In this document: positions 24,701 through 36,613 of the stretch, piece by piece | How the letters are laid out: every line of letters begins with the position of its first letter | How positions within the stretch are numbered: the first letter of the stretch is position 1 | Assembly (NCBI GenBank): GCA_003117195.1 | Contig: BDSI01000153.1 | Coordinates: 62,001 to 126,000, forward strand | DNA: 64,000 nt | Source: Eudorina sp. 2006-703-Eu-15 | Taxonomy: Eukaryota > Chlorophyta > Chlorophyceae > Chlamydomonadales > Volvocaceae | Reading direction: 5' to 3' | Notes under the pieces: model-generated | The model's database searches: none | Seen by the model: the letters and a program-made list of their open reading frames with translations, nothing else | Told to the model about the DNA's origin: nothing | Program-made: the position numbers and the translations under genes

Positions 24701-26560
24701 GCGGCTTGACTGCTGCATTCCGGAGGGCTGGGTCACAGAGTGCTGACTCACTTCCGGCTCTTGTGACCGGCCGCTCGTGGTTGATGTTGATGGACAGGCC
24801 GAAGTCCGCCACCTTTATGGTTTTGTTGGGCCCCAGGAGGATGTTCTCCGGCTTGATGTCCCGATGGATGATGCCCTGAGATGGCGGAAGCGGGGGCCGG
24901 GGGAAGGAGGGCAATCAACGAGCTGGCGGACGCCACTGGCTCTTCGCTGAGATAGGCGGAGCGGGGAGGAGCCGAGGGTTTCGCTGACTTCATCCACGTA
25001 AGCGGGAGGGAGACCCGCGGCCCGGATACCCGCCGTTTGCCACATCAAGCCGATCCCGCTACTACCAACGAGGGTATCGACAGGCGCCCAATCCAATGTC
25101 CGCATGTCACCTACACCCCTAGACGTTCAAGTGCGCCTCCGCACGACCGCACGCATGTCGGCCCCTGCCCCAACAGACGCAATCCACTGCCTTCCACAAC
25201 TCGCCCCATCCTCCCGTTCCCCGACCCGGGGCTTCTGGACCCACTCCCGCCTTCACGCACTTGGCTGTGTAGGTAAGCCAGCGCCGACAGGAAGGGCACG
25301 ACGACGTCCCGCACCGCGTACTTCTCCTTCAGCTGCCCGCCCCCCTTCTTCAAGTCCTCAAACAGGTCGCCGCACACCGCGAACTCCTGCACCATGTAGA
25401 CGTGCTTTTCGTCCTCGAAGGCTGCAAACAGGTGGATGATGTTTTCGTGGTGCAAGTTTATGTGCAGCCGGACCTCGCGCTCCACCTGGTACCTGCGGCG
25501 CCCGGTCCCGGGTGAGGATGCGGGCGCGAGGCAGCACGGAGGGGTCAGCGAGGCGGCTGAGGTAGCGCGGAGGGGCATAGGACATTGGTGGGACATCGGT
25601 TCTCTGCGCTGGCTGACACTGCCAGAGCGGAGTTGCGCTCTCCTCAACGCTGCAAACACGACGGATACGGGCGGGGATGGGGTTACGAGACGGAGGAATT
25701 AAAACCGGGAATGCTGACGCTTGCCGATACGATGAGAAGCTCAGGTCAGGGTCATTGCCCTGGTCTGACTCGTATCGGTGCTGGCGATCAGGTTGCAGGT
25801 GTTGGGCGCGCAGCTTTCGCCGCTCCAGTTGACGGGGCGGAAGGGGCAAGGTGACGATACGAGGAGCGGGCGTTTGTTGAGGGAAGCCACGGGGTTGATC
25901 ATGTATGGCGGAGGAAGGGAGCCAGCAAACCCCCTAACTAACGGCACCTGCCGCATATTGTCAACGCGCGCCCCTTTGCCTCCTCAATTCCCCTTGCGAC
26001 GACGTACCGGTTCAGCACGCTAAGTTTCCGTTTCCTGTACAATTTGAGCGCGACTTGGATGCCGCTTATCCGGTCCGTGGCCATGTAGAGAAGCGAGGTC
26101 TTCCCACGATACAACTCCTTGTGGAGTTCAAATTGTTCCACATGCCTGCGCGCATACGTTGAACGCTAAGGCCTGCCGTTGAATGTTTGTTTGCAAGCCA
26201 AAGCAGCCGTGCAAGAGGGTTTCACGCACCATTCGCCACTCTCGCGGGCCATCGCCGTTGGCAGGTATGGAGAGACACATATTGTACGTTGTTCTGGCCC
26301 TTCCGAGACGAAGATTCCGTCATTGGGCCGGAAAACTGGGGGCAAGCGCACAGTAAAGCACGTCAACGGGCGATTCGAGGCAACAGCCAAAGCCGCAGGC
26401 AACTTACAGTGCATGTTCGCGGGATTCACCGCGCCCGATGGCTCGCCGCCATCATCCTGGCCTCGGGCCTCCTGTGTGGCCATGCTTGCAATGCAGCTCA
26501 CGCGGCGTCACCTCCAAAGGCCTGGGAGCCCTTTCCGATGGCGAGGCTAACGTCGTTCAT
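18754..26560 (-). CDS. CALK: aurora-like Ser/Thr protein kinase (CALK-type)
   Basis: Nine exons join into 1147 residues: 26560-26502, 26145-26008, 25492-25261, 24875-24752, 24447-24353, 24012-23842, 22654-21851, 21060-20356 and 19869-18754. All phases close and the total is divisible by three. The kinase domain begins at about residue 25. Visible motifs are [11 protein letters not shown] (catalytic Lys), HRDIKPEN (codons 24866-24843), DFG (24806-24798), [16 protein letters not shown] (activation loop and APE) and [19 protein letters not shown]. The sequence matches my recollection of Chlamydomonas CALK, the aurora-like kinase phosphorylated during ciliary shedding, shortening and length control. 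The C-terminal ~750 residues are low complexity with polyQ, polyG and SPS-type sites, longer than in the 769-residue Chlamydomonas protein as I recall it. It ends [11 protein letters not shown]. The first exon is the least certain: it is short, though its phase fits exactly. The gene is head-to-head with RCL1. Confidence 0.87.
19760..19785 (-). repeat. CAG tract coding polyglutamine in the kinase tail
   Basis: Eight consecutive glutamines follow VGQSAGG in the last kinase exon. A similar CAG tract lies in the exon at 22.3 kb and more occur in the intron at about 23.05 kb. They are probably variable-length disordered segments. Confidence 0.75.
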
Positions 26561-27283
26561 GCGAGAGGCTCCTGCGCATCCTACGATGCGACCAAGCGCA
26601 CCATAAAAACGCATTAAAAGGGGGAACGGAAAAGCGCAGGATAACCCCCGACGCAATCGTGGCTGCTTTAAATAAGCAACACTTCCCAACGCAGACTTTG
26701 GCTGTCTCATAGGTGATAAGACGTCCTTCAACCAGTGACAGCAGGACTCCTGCACCCCTGCACCTCGGGCACGCCGCCCAGAAAGCTTGCGATTTGGACC
26801 CACCTGACGGCGCTCCTTACAACCCCAATGCGTTCCAAATCACCAGCTTGCTGCAGTTTGTGCACGCGAGTCGCGTTCGCTCACAACTTATTGTGTCGCC
26901 CTCACCCGCATGCCATAGATAACAACCTACTTTTGCGCTTATCAGTACAACTATGAGGGGTGTTTTTATTTACTGTATGTCTACAAAACTATTTCGCAGG
27001 CGGGCCCGCAATAATACAGTCCGCACGGCAATACAACATATCATTCAGGAAACAAAACACAGTTTGACCCTTCTATACTGATAGTGACGCCAAGCTAGAC
27101 CTAGCCATCGAAGATTTCGTTGAGGCGGAACCCCGTACTTTGTACATCAGTATGAGGAGAGCGGACTGATCGCTCATCTCTGTGCACTAACAATTACCTT
27201 GAATTTATTTGGATGGAAGTCGCTAGGAAACCGCGACAGAAGCGCACGATGCTAAGCGACAAAGTTGCATTTTACCAGACATC
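26561..27283. promoter_or_regulatory. shared divergent promoter region between kinase and RCL1
   Basis: The kinase ATG (26560, minus) and the RCL1 ATG (27284, plus) face away from each other across 723 bases with no other exon in between. Both 5' UTRs and core promoters must lie here. The right-hand part (26.9-27.28 kb) is clearly more AT-rich than the genes on either side. I could not identify a TATA box or a known element with confidence. Confidence 0.6.
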
Positions 27284-30200
27284 ATGCTGAAGTTTAAGGG
27301 GTGTCAGCATTTTAGGCAGAGACTGGTGTGCTCTACGCTGTCTGGTCGGCCAATTCGGATTGATGAAATTCGCGCCGCCGACCCCGAGAGTCCCGGGCTG
27401 CGCGACTTTGAGGCGTCATTCCTGCGTCTGCTTGAAAAATTGACTAACGGCTGCGTTGTTGAGATTAATGAAACAGGTGAGCCGCTCGGCGTCGCTTGTC
27501 TATTGGCTCAGCTCAACCCCTGTTGACGTAGGCTTACCTGATAGCCTTCACGTTAATAACAGGGTAATCATCTACTTTGGCAAAGCACGGCGCAACCCTT
27601 TTCGGCTGTCCCGACTGCAAAGTGACTCGGGAAATTAAACCCCTCGCTGAAACCCCTCGCCGACGACGTCGCTTGCTGCTGGAACTGCCCTACCCTGCCG
27701 TTCTTGGCTGGTTCCACACCCTTTGATCCTCACATCCCCTCATCACCCTGATGCCGCACCGTACCCCCAGGCACGTCGCTCCGGTACCGACCCGGCGTTG
27801 TAGTGTGCGGCTCGGGGCTTGTCCATGACTGCGGCACCTCGCGCAGTATCGGCTACTTTTTGGAGCCGCTCTTGCTGCTGGGACTGTACGGCAAGAAGGT
27901 ACGGCTTCTTAACTCCCTCCTGGCTTGTGATGTGGGTCCCGCTTCCTCCCTCCCAATAGCGGGCACTCCTCGTGCGCGGGGTGGGGTTGCCTGGGGCGGC
28001 GGTCGGCTGGGCGTGTTCGGGGCCGTGCGTGTCCTGGGACTGCAGGGGAAACCAACCCGGGCTGCTCAATCATCGTAACATAGCCCGACGCCTCCTTGTC
28101 TTGGCGCCGAACCTCATTGGCAAGGGTGCCGAGCGGATTGATGCGGTCCAGCCCCAGCTGACCCGTCCTGGGGGGGGCCGGCGGGGACCAGCGGCGGCGG
28201 GGCGGGACCAGCGGCGGCGGGCTGGAGGCCAGCTACGTAGAATCAATCGCACGCTGCATCCAGCAAGGGGGACGCGCCGTGCCGCTTCAATGCCTTTCTG
28301 TTGTTTCGATTTGAGCTATGGAGGCAAGTGATATGAAGGCATGCAATATGGCGCCCCCTCCCCCCCATGTCGGCGAATGGAGTATGCGATAGTGCCGTTG
28401 CGCGGCTCTGCGGACAGCGGCGCACCCCGGGCCACCCCGGGCCACCCCGGGCCTGGGCCTGTTTTTTGGGTTTAATTCTTTTTTTCAATTTAACCCCAGC
28501 CACCCCGGTCTGTCGGTTACGTGTCAGGAAGACGCGGGATCCCGAGGTAACCCCGGCTCCCGAGCCGTGGCTCGACTGAGTCATCCCATGTCTCGTTCCC
28601 CCCGCTCGCAATATGAATATGACTACAAATGTTCTATAACCGCCCGCCCTGCCCGGCTGGCCCCCTGCCCGGCCGAACTGCCCGCGCGCACACTGGCGCA
28701 CTGGCGCCCTCCCCGCCTGCCTGGCAGTCAGCGCACTCTGGGTCCGCCTGCCGACTCTCTAGACCCCTTTCTGGCCCGTTCCCGCATCTCCGCAGCCTCT
28801 GTCCATCACCCTCCGGGGCATCACCAACGATGAGACTGACCCAGGAGTCGACACCTTCCGTACGGTGACCCTGCCGCTGCTGAGGAAGGCCCTGGGTGAG
28901 CTGATGCTTGGGCACCACCACCCTGTGTGGCGCTGGGGAGTGTCGGCTGTAGGAAGGGTAGGGCCTGGCCAGGGTGGGGTTCGCGGCCGCGTGCCTGGCT
29001 GTACACGTGCAGGGCCTCGCTCCGAGGGCCCGTAATGGCTCCCCCCCCCGAGGCTCCTTTCCCCTCACCGAGCAGCGCAATATAAATATGTCAACCAATT
29101 TCCTATATCCCCTGCCCTCCCTGAGGCTCGTACCAGTCGCGGCAGCCGATCATCTCCATCCATCCGCGCACCCCTCCTCACCCCTCCGCGGCCATCCGCG
29201 CACCCCACCTCCCGCACCACCGCGGCCATCCCCACCCAATCACTCTCCCACCCCTCCTCCCACCCCTGCTCCCACCCCTGCTCCCACCCCTCCTCCCACC
29301 CCCGGCCCTCAGGTCTGGAGGACGGCCTGGAGCTGCGGGTGGTGTCCCGGGGGGCTGCCCCCGGGGGCGGAGGCGAGGTGGTGCTGCGGGTGCCGCTTGT
29401 GAAGCAGCTGGGGCCCATCAATATGGAGGACGAGGGTGGGTGGGTGGGTGAGGGGGGCGGCGGCGAAGGGGCGCTGGAGGCAGAGCCGCCCGCGGGCTGC
29501 GACTGCGGCTGCTACTGCGGCTGCAGCTGTAGCGAACTCGTCCGTCGACCGGTCGTTTTGCCCGGAACATGGGTCCGCCTTTCATTTATGCAAACCCATC
29601 TCCTATTCCTTTTCCCCCCTCACGCTTGCATAAGGGATGGTGTCATGCATCTGGGTGGTTCGGGCGGGATCCCTGCTAAACACACGGGGGCACCAGCGGG
29701 GCCTTGGCATACCAGGCATGTTGCCTTGAGAACCGAACCGCCGGCGGATGACGATTGGCCACTGGCTTGGGTAGGGCGGGTTACCACGCTTTACACACAT
29801 ACACACACACGCGGGTTCTCCTCGGGCGGGCGGGTTGCAATTCTAAACACGCGGGTTCTCCTTGCTAACACACACGCGTAATTTCTCGCGGCTCTCTTTA
29901 ACACACACGCGGTTTTCTTTACCACACACACATGCACGCGGGTTCTCGCTAAACACACATACACACGCCGGGACTACTTATGGTCGACGTACTTCGCCCT
30001 GGCATCTTCGTAACTCTGGTCTCGGTCTCAGTCGTCGGTTGCATTGCTGGACACGGTTCTGTTTGTTCGCGGCTCAGCTTTTCTCCTTGCTAACACACGC
30101 GCCCTCGCATGCAGGCATGGTGAAGCGGATACGTGGTGTGGCTTACAGCATGAAGGTCTCCCCTCAGGTGGGTGTACGGTGTACGTCGTACGGCGTGCGG

Positions 30201-32924
30201 GGTGTGGTGTACGGCAAGTCGAGCGTCTTGCGGGCCCCTGATTGGCCGTGGATTGGGAGGGCTGCTGCTGCTGCTGCCTGACGCCTGACGCCTGCTAGGA
30301 GCCGCTGCCAGCCGGGGGTGGGCGGCGTCTCTCCGCCTCACTTACCTGCGCCCTCGCCCCTGTCTGCCCGGTCTGCACCGGTCCGCGACGTCCTGACGCC
30401 CGCGGCGCCCGTCCCTCCCGTGTCTGGGTGGACCTGCTGTCTCCTGTCTCCTGTTCGGCGGGGCCGCAGATGACGAACCGGATGGTGGACGGCGCGAGGG
30501 GGGTCCTCAACGCCCTGCTAGCGGACGTGTACGTGTTCACGGACGCCACCAGCGGCGCGGCCAGGTTCGCAGAGGGCCCTTGCGACGGAGGGGGGCGCGG
30601 AAACAGGAGGGGAAGGGGCGCTGGGCCGTCGCCAAGAGGCAGCGTGCGTGCGGTGTGATCCCGGGCATGAAGGCCGGCAGGGGGGAGGGGAACGCCTCGG
30701 GAGGGCGCCGTACCTGTCGTACCTGTCGCAGGAAATAGCTCTAGGGGGTGCGGTATCCCGATGCAGTCCATTGTTTACCAGTCTTTTGCTCTGGCAGTCA
30801 GCTCAGTTCGTACCCGTTCCAGATTCCTGTTGCGCCCGCGTCACGGCCCGGCTCCCCGTCACCTGCCCTGGACCCCTCACAGCGGCAAGAGCCCCGGGTA
30901 CGGCATCACGCTGGTGGCGGAGACCACCAGCGGCTGCCTCCTCAGCGCGGAGTCGTGCTACGTGGCGAGGAGGTCCGGCCAGGTGCGCAGCCGGGGGAGA
31001 GAGGAGGAGGAGAGTTTTACCAGAGCAGAAATGGCACGAAAAAACCCGCAACCGGCCCGGTTGCAGCACGGGAGCGGGTGGAGGCCGCATTTCTAGGGCC
31101 TGCCCGCCTTGAGCGGACCCAAGCTCCTGTGAACCCCCGCTTGTCATGATCAAGTTGATCCAGTGAGCGAGGCGGGCGAGACGATGCCCCGTCCCCTCAC
31201 CACCATGGAGGGGATGTTCCCTACGGGATTCCTTGTCGGAGCACGGGGTCCTCGGCCTGTGTATGGCTCAGAGGTTTCAGGTGGAGCCCAACGCTCGCGC
31301 CGCACCGCAGAGCGCCGCGAGGTCGAGCAGTGCGGAGGGAGGGGCAGCCGGGGCGCATCACCTGGGCGCGAGGGTGGGGGACGGGTTCTGCTGCCAGTGT
31401 CCGGATAGCAGCAGCAGCAGCAGCAACCGGGCGTCTTGAGTAACCTCTATGTCCTCCCTTCGTGGCATATATGTCTACCAATTCCCTAGATACCTGACAT
31501 CGCTGGAGACCCCCCCTCCCGGGGGGGGGGTCGTCGTCACTTCGCTGGAGATCCTGGTACAGTCGAGTCTTTATCGGATATTCGCTCTGGCAGCAGCGCA
31601 GTTTGAAATTGTCTACCAATTTCCTATACCCCCCCCCCCGCGGGTACAGTCGATTCTTCACCGGACCTTTGCTCTGGCAGCAGCGCGGTATGAACATGTC
31701 CCGCAATGTCCCGTATCCCTCCATGGTCCGCCCTCCTCCGTCTCTCTGGCAGCAGCGCAATTGACAAAATGTTTACCAACTTCCTGTATCCCCCTCAGGA
31801 CGCCTCTGCGGAGGGCTCCCAGTCCGGGGGCCAGGAGGTGCCCGAGGACATTGGGACGGCCGCCGCCTACCAGCTGCTAGAGGAGGTGGGTGGGCGGGGC
31901 GAGGGCGGGGATGGGTTGAATTGAAAAAAGGAATGGGTATAGGATATTGGTAGACATATTTGTATTGCGCTGCTGCCAGAGCAGAGGGCGGGGATGGGGG
32001 GCTGGGAGGCAGCTTTCACGGGAAAGAGGTTGAGAAGCTGCGTCGGCTGGGACGGGGCGGGGGGGGGGCGGGGGCGCGGACGGATTGGGGGTGGGTGGCG
32101 CGGGAGTGGGAGTGGGAGTGGGGGTTCGGATGAGGAGGTCAGAGAGGGGGGCGATTCCAGCTTCCTTTGGGGACGTCGGCTAGGGTTGCGAGCCGGCGAT
32201 GGAGGGCTGTTGGTTTCCCTGGGGGTGATGCGATGATCCCGCGGGCGCCTCTCGAACCAGAACCAGCCCGCATCCACTAGCCTTCCGTCTCGCCCTTGGC
32301 TCAGCGCCCTCAGCGGCTTTCAGCCTGCCTTCCCCTTGCCTTACCTTGTCCCCCTTGCCCCGGTGCCCCGCCCTTCGGCACTCAGGTGCGTCGAGGCGGC
32401 GTCGTGGACGGGGCCCACCAGGGCCTGCTGCTGCTGCTGTGCGCCCTGGGACCCGAGGTGAGCCGCCGCCATCAGCGACACTCCGCCACACCACAACCAT
32501 AGCCTGCCACCAAACAACAACAGCCGGCTACCACCACCACCACCACCGATCACCACCACAAACAGCCCACCATCTCATCACTGGTCGTTGCGACTGCCAG
32601 TCGAACCCCTCCCTTCTCTTCACCCGTCTCTCCTCCCCGACCCTCCACCCCCCTGCTCGACCCTCCGGCCCCCCCTCCGAACCTCCACCCGTCTCCTCCC
32701 CGAACCTCCGCCCCCCTCCCCGACCCTGCCCGCCGCCCTCTCCCTGCCAGGAGGCCAACTCGGTGCGACTGGGCCCGCTCACCCCGCACGCGGTGCGCAC
32801 GCTGCGTCACCTGCGGGACTTTTTCGGAGTGACCTTCAGCCTCCGGACCGAACGCAGCTCCGGAACCATCTTTGCGACCTGCGTGGGCGCCAACGTGCGT
32901 AACGTCAGCCGCCGGGTGACGTAA
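27284..32924 (+). CDS. RCL1: RCL1, RNA 3'-terminal phosphate cyclase-like protein
   Basis: Ten exons give a complete 374-residue protein: 27284-27476, 27771-27898, 28796-28895, 29313-29435, 30115-30167, 30470-30564, 30883-30982, 31799-31885, 32386-32457 and 32751-32924. The length matches RCL1 elsewhere. Diagnostic stretches are MLKFKGCQHFRQRLVCSTLS at the start, VVVCGSGLVHDCGTSRSIGY, LSITLRGITNDETDPGVD, SGKSPGYGITLVAETTSGC and VRLGPLTPHAVRTLRHLRDF near the end. RCL1 is a nucleolar protein of the SSU processome that works with the GTPase BMS1 and is needed for pre-18S rRNA cleavage. It lacks cyclase activity despite the fold. The sixth intron has an unusual donor (CCAG|GTTCGC). Introns 6 and 7 contain a repeated element described separately. 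It is transcribed divergently from the aurora-like kinase. Confidence 0.97.
29070..29112 (+). repeat. copy of the CAGCGCAATATAAATATGTC intronic repeat
   Basis: The sequence GAGCAGCGCAATATAAATAT followed by GTCAACCAATTTCCTATATC lies in the RCL1 intron before exon 4. It matches the shared part of the repeat cluster at 31.45-31.99 kb in the same gene. Confidence 0.65.
29805..30105 (+). repeat. cluster of CGGGTTCTCGCTAAACACACA-type repeats
   Basis: At least six degenerate copies of a 25-30 base unit (C-rich GCGGGTTCTC, then CTAACACACACGCG) follow each other in the RCL1 intron before exon 5. One copy ends about 14 bases upstream of the acceptor at 30114. Copies of the same unit are scattered in non-coding DNA between 10 and 22 kb, always on the plus strand. 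Confidence 0.65.
31455..31985. repeat. intronic repeat array (CTCTGGCAGCAGCGCA unit)
   Basis: Plus-strand copies begin near 31455, 31580, 31668 and 31744. Each combines some or all of GCTCTGGCAGCAGCGCA, a short spacer, and ATGTCTACCAATTTCCTATA followed by a C run. An inverted copy lies at about 31927-31985 in the next intron. The copy starting near 31744 runs straight into the splice acceptor at 31798 (CCCCCTCAG), so the repeat supplies the 3' splice site of exon 8. Other copies are at 29.07 kb and, weaker, about 30.78 kb. Confidence 0.8.
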
Positions 32925-35100
32925 TTTGATTACGCAGGGATGACCTAGGGTTTATGACATGTGGACCCCACCGGGCGGGTGACCTCGGGGGGGGAGGAGG
33001 AGGACGAGGGGGGCCGAGGGGCCCGGTGACGGCGGTGTGGCTGACGTGGCGGCGCGCCATGGGTTGGTTCAGGGTAACCACGGGGTTTGGAACTTGCCGC
33101 AGCGTTGGGCGTGGCTTGGTGGCTTGACTGGACAGGGCTGAAACATGACGCGACGGGACATGACAGGGCAGTGTGCCGCGCCGCGGGAGTGTTGGGGCAG
33201 GACGGGGCAGCACGCGCCGCTTAAGTGAAATTACGTGATGACACATGACGGGATTCGCACATGCCGGCGACGGGGCGGGAAGTCGCAGCTGGCGTACCAA
33301 TGCGCACCCTGGACGCCTGGACACTTACCTCGGGGCGGGGGGGGGCCGGCGCGTTTGATTCGCCGCCTCCGATTGGCCGACGACTGTCGTTGCGTCGCTG
33401 CTGCCGGCTTTCCTGGCTTGGAAGGCGCCTGGTTCGTTTGTGGTGCGACCGGGTGCTCGATGCCGGGGGAGCCGGGTGGGTGACGTGTGCTCGGAACCCC
33501 CCAGCGGAACACACTGGCGGAGTGCGGGGAGATGGGTGGAGGTGGATGGCGGGTAAGGACGAGGGAGGGGGCGAGCAAGTCCGGAGGCAGGCGCCAGGCG
33601 GTTTTAACGTCATATCGGGTCAGGAGGATGCGGTTTACGCTTGATGAGGCAAACTCTTGACAACCAGCCCGGCAATGGAGTCGACCAGGGGAGATGGGGT
33701 TGACCAGGCAGAGTGACTTTCCTGGGGCCAGTGGCGGCGGTCATGTAGTGACACCCATGTCTGGGCGGGGAGTGCGAGCTGCTACGCCCAGATGCCGGCG
33801 GGGCCGGAGTGATGAGCGGACGGCCCAGTCGCCGGGTGTAAATTTGTCCCGATGCCTTCTGAGGATTGTGGTCGGCACGTTCCAAGATTGAGCCCAGTTG
33901 GAAGCAAGAGCCGGTCACTCAACCGTCCGAGGCGTCGAAAGGGCTGTGGCCGGGAAGCTCACAAATGGCGCCCCTGGGTCAACTTGCTTACCGTAGTTGG
34001 CTCTAGTGTAAGATCTAACGACCCGCCGCACAAGAGGCTCTCTAACCCGTTCGCGCTCTCAATATTCACGTCGTCCGCAGCCGGTCTGTGGGGGCCTGAT
34101 ATGCTCGTCATGCTGCTGCCGTACGGCATCCAGTGTCGACCCGAAGCACGGCATCACCGTCACCACCATCACCACCACCCGCACTCACACCAGCAGACGT
34201 TTCTGCCTAGCATAAGACCACCTGGGTGTCAACCTCCCAGCAAACCTTCAAGGCACCATCCGTTATACATCGCATGGGACGCCACGTCATTGATCGTACA
34301 GTCATCGACGTCAACCGCCATAGCTCCAACGCTGCAGCCAAAGCTGCAAGTCAGACCGTAACCGCCTCAGGGCATGTCAGGATTGCCGTACCCGCTGCCC
34401 GCCTGCGCGAAATGCCGCCGCCGCTACCGCCATCAACATCACCGGCACGGAATCTCGCGAATAAATAAAAAAACGAGCAGCCGTAAGCAACCCGCGAGCA
34501 GCCGAACGGAGACCGTTCGGCAAGGTCCACAAAACACAAACCATCTGGCGCTGGCAAGGAATGCCTCCCGCCACTAAATCACGCCCGCGCCTTCATGAGA
34601 CATACCCACCCACCCACCCACCACCGCCGGACCCTTTATTTGCTTGGCACGAAAACAAAGACCACCGGGCCTTTCTTTCTGCTTGCTTGACAAGAAAACC
34701 GCAATCTCGGCATGGGAAAGATGTGCAGTAGAGCGAGAGAACCCCCAACCAGCGGTCCCGAGCGTGGCGGTGCGTCCGCGTCCAGCGACCACTGCCGGCC
34801 GGGTCATCCAGGCAGGGGCCAAAGACCGTTAGATCTCGCGAAGCGTTGTTGTATCAGTTTGCAACGAAGTAACAGTTTGCAACGAAGTAAAAAATGAACA
34901 CCGGGGTGCGGCAGTCCATGTCTACAACGGCGTCGAGCAGCGCGCCGCCCGGCAAGGGGGGGCCCGAGTAGCAGGGTGGCAGCGGTGTCGGTGGAAGCTG
35001 TGGTGGGCGCCGTCCCGCGGGCTCCCCCGAAACGATCACCCACTTGGCCCCGACCCATTCCCCGGCGCCGCGGCTGTCCCCCGACCCACTTCCCCGACAC
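32925..35100. other. no recognisable gene; RCL1 3' UTR at left
   Basis: The left part should be the RCL1 3' UTR; TGTAA occurs at about 33837 and 34007 on the plus strand. A near-perfect direct repeat (CAGTTTGCAACGAAGTAA) occurs twice at about 34855-34890. Otherwise I see no exon with recognisable features. Confidence 0.45.
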
Positions 35101-35169
35101 GGCCATCAACCCCGCAGAGTTATACCAGAGAGATAAACAGCATATCAGGAGATAAATCGCAACCCATGG

Positions 35170-36600
35170 GATTAAACCCGGCTAGGAAGGAGGCATGCTC
35201 CGCCCCCCGCAAGGGCCCCCTTCCTCTCGACCGGATAGCACACACAACAACGAGGCCGACGACCAACTGCAGCGGCAAGCCCCCGCAAACAATCCCCAGC
35301 CAGTCGGTACGTGGCGTGCCCCCGTCCGCCACACCATGAAACCCCGCGCAGGCGGGATGCGACAGGGGAGAGGGGGGCCACGAATCCATGGGCCGGGGCG
35401 AGGTACCAGTTACGGCCTGGCCACACCCTGAAGTGCAGCGCGCCATGCAAGAGGCCACGCGGCGCGGAGTCAGCCACCCGTCCGCCGCCTTGCGGCAGCA
35501 CGGCGCCACGTGGCGGCAACACGCCCTCAAACACGCGACGCACCCCAGGGCGGTGGTCAAGAGCCGCGGTGCACATCGTAAGGCGCCCCGGGGGCCCTAT
35601 CCCAACCAAACCCAAAACACAAAAACTGCCACGTCAGCGTAGTCAGCGAGGTGGCACGCGGGGTTGCCGTATCAGCCAAGGGCAGCGGCAGAGGCACCCG
35701 GCTCTTCCAGTCTGCGCCCACTCGCTGGCCAGTGGTGCCGCACAGGACCGCTTGGCCGTGCACGAGCCGTCCTCGCCTGCCTTCACACAGGACACGGTGC
35801 GGCCGCGTGTGGTCGGTTCGGTCCTGGGGACACCGACCCGGTGCTCAGGCGCAGGGCGCGAGGCGTCGCGAAACCCCATCCCACGTCCAACCGCACACGC
35901 CACAGCAGGAACGGCGCGTGTGTGCTTTCCAGGGTTGGCCCCTGGCCCCCCAACAGTCCGAGCGCCGAGAGCTGTACGGCGCCCTCAAGAGTGCCCGTCA
36001 AGGCTTGTCACATGCATGCCCACGATATGCGTGGCTCGCCTTGTTCAATCTTACGAAACCCACTAGTAAAAATGTTGACCCACAATCTCACGATGTAGGC
36101 AAATGTGTTCTCTGTGACTAGTGAAAAAATGGCCGGTAATGTCTACCCCGGACAACGCAGAGCTGCACATCGGGGCGCCGCCTCAGGCCGCGAACCGCCA
36201 TCTCGTTCATGACTCCAGGGCTCCCCGCCCTTGCCCTTACACCCTGGTACACCGATGTAAACCCCCGCCCAAAACCCAGCAAGGCCCCGCAACCTACCAG
36301 CTACCTCGGGATTGACGTACAGCTGTACGGCACCCACGGTGTATTCCACCGGCTCGTGGCTCCCCGCTGCGAATTCTCGCATCAAGACGCCGCGCCCCGG
36401 CGGCAATCTCCCTCTGTCAAACGCCCCCTCCAGGCTTCTCCCTCCGGCAACCTCCCCGCAGGCGATTGTCAGAGCCTGAGGCCACACCGGCATAAGCCCG
36501 CAGACACTTTCCCTGCATACCCGGCGGTTCATCAGAGCCGCGACTACACCACCTCGCAAGGCCAATGCGGTCGTCAGGGCGGCCTCAGTGCCAATACGGC
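35170..36600 (-). CDS. possible membrane/secreted protein fragments, unresolved
   Basis: One clean exon is visible at 36475-36305: it has a CCTCAG acceptor, a GAG|GTAGCT donor, and 57 codons open in phase 0, including LMREFAAGSHEPVEYTVG and AVQLYVNPE. Upstream, GTEAALTTALALRGGVVAAL is open to a GG|GTATGC donor near 36510. Downstream, frames around 35.56-35.75 kb (QAVLCGTTGQRVGADWKSRV), 35.44-35.56 kb and 35.25-35.32 kb (a hydrophobic LQLVVGLVVVCAI segment before Arg-rich sequence) use codons like real genes. I could not connect them in phase. This may be a decayed or 5'-truncated gene with one membrane span. No family recognised. Confidence 0.3.
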
Positions 36601-36613
36601 CGTCAAACCACCA

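Noticed and set aside
35311..36066. 251-codon plus-strand open frame
   Set aside because: Composition is proline/arginine/threonine as expected from GC-rich non-coding DNA. The opposite strand shows better splice boundaries and codon use.
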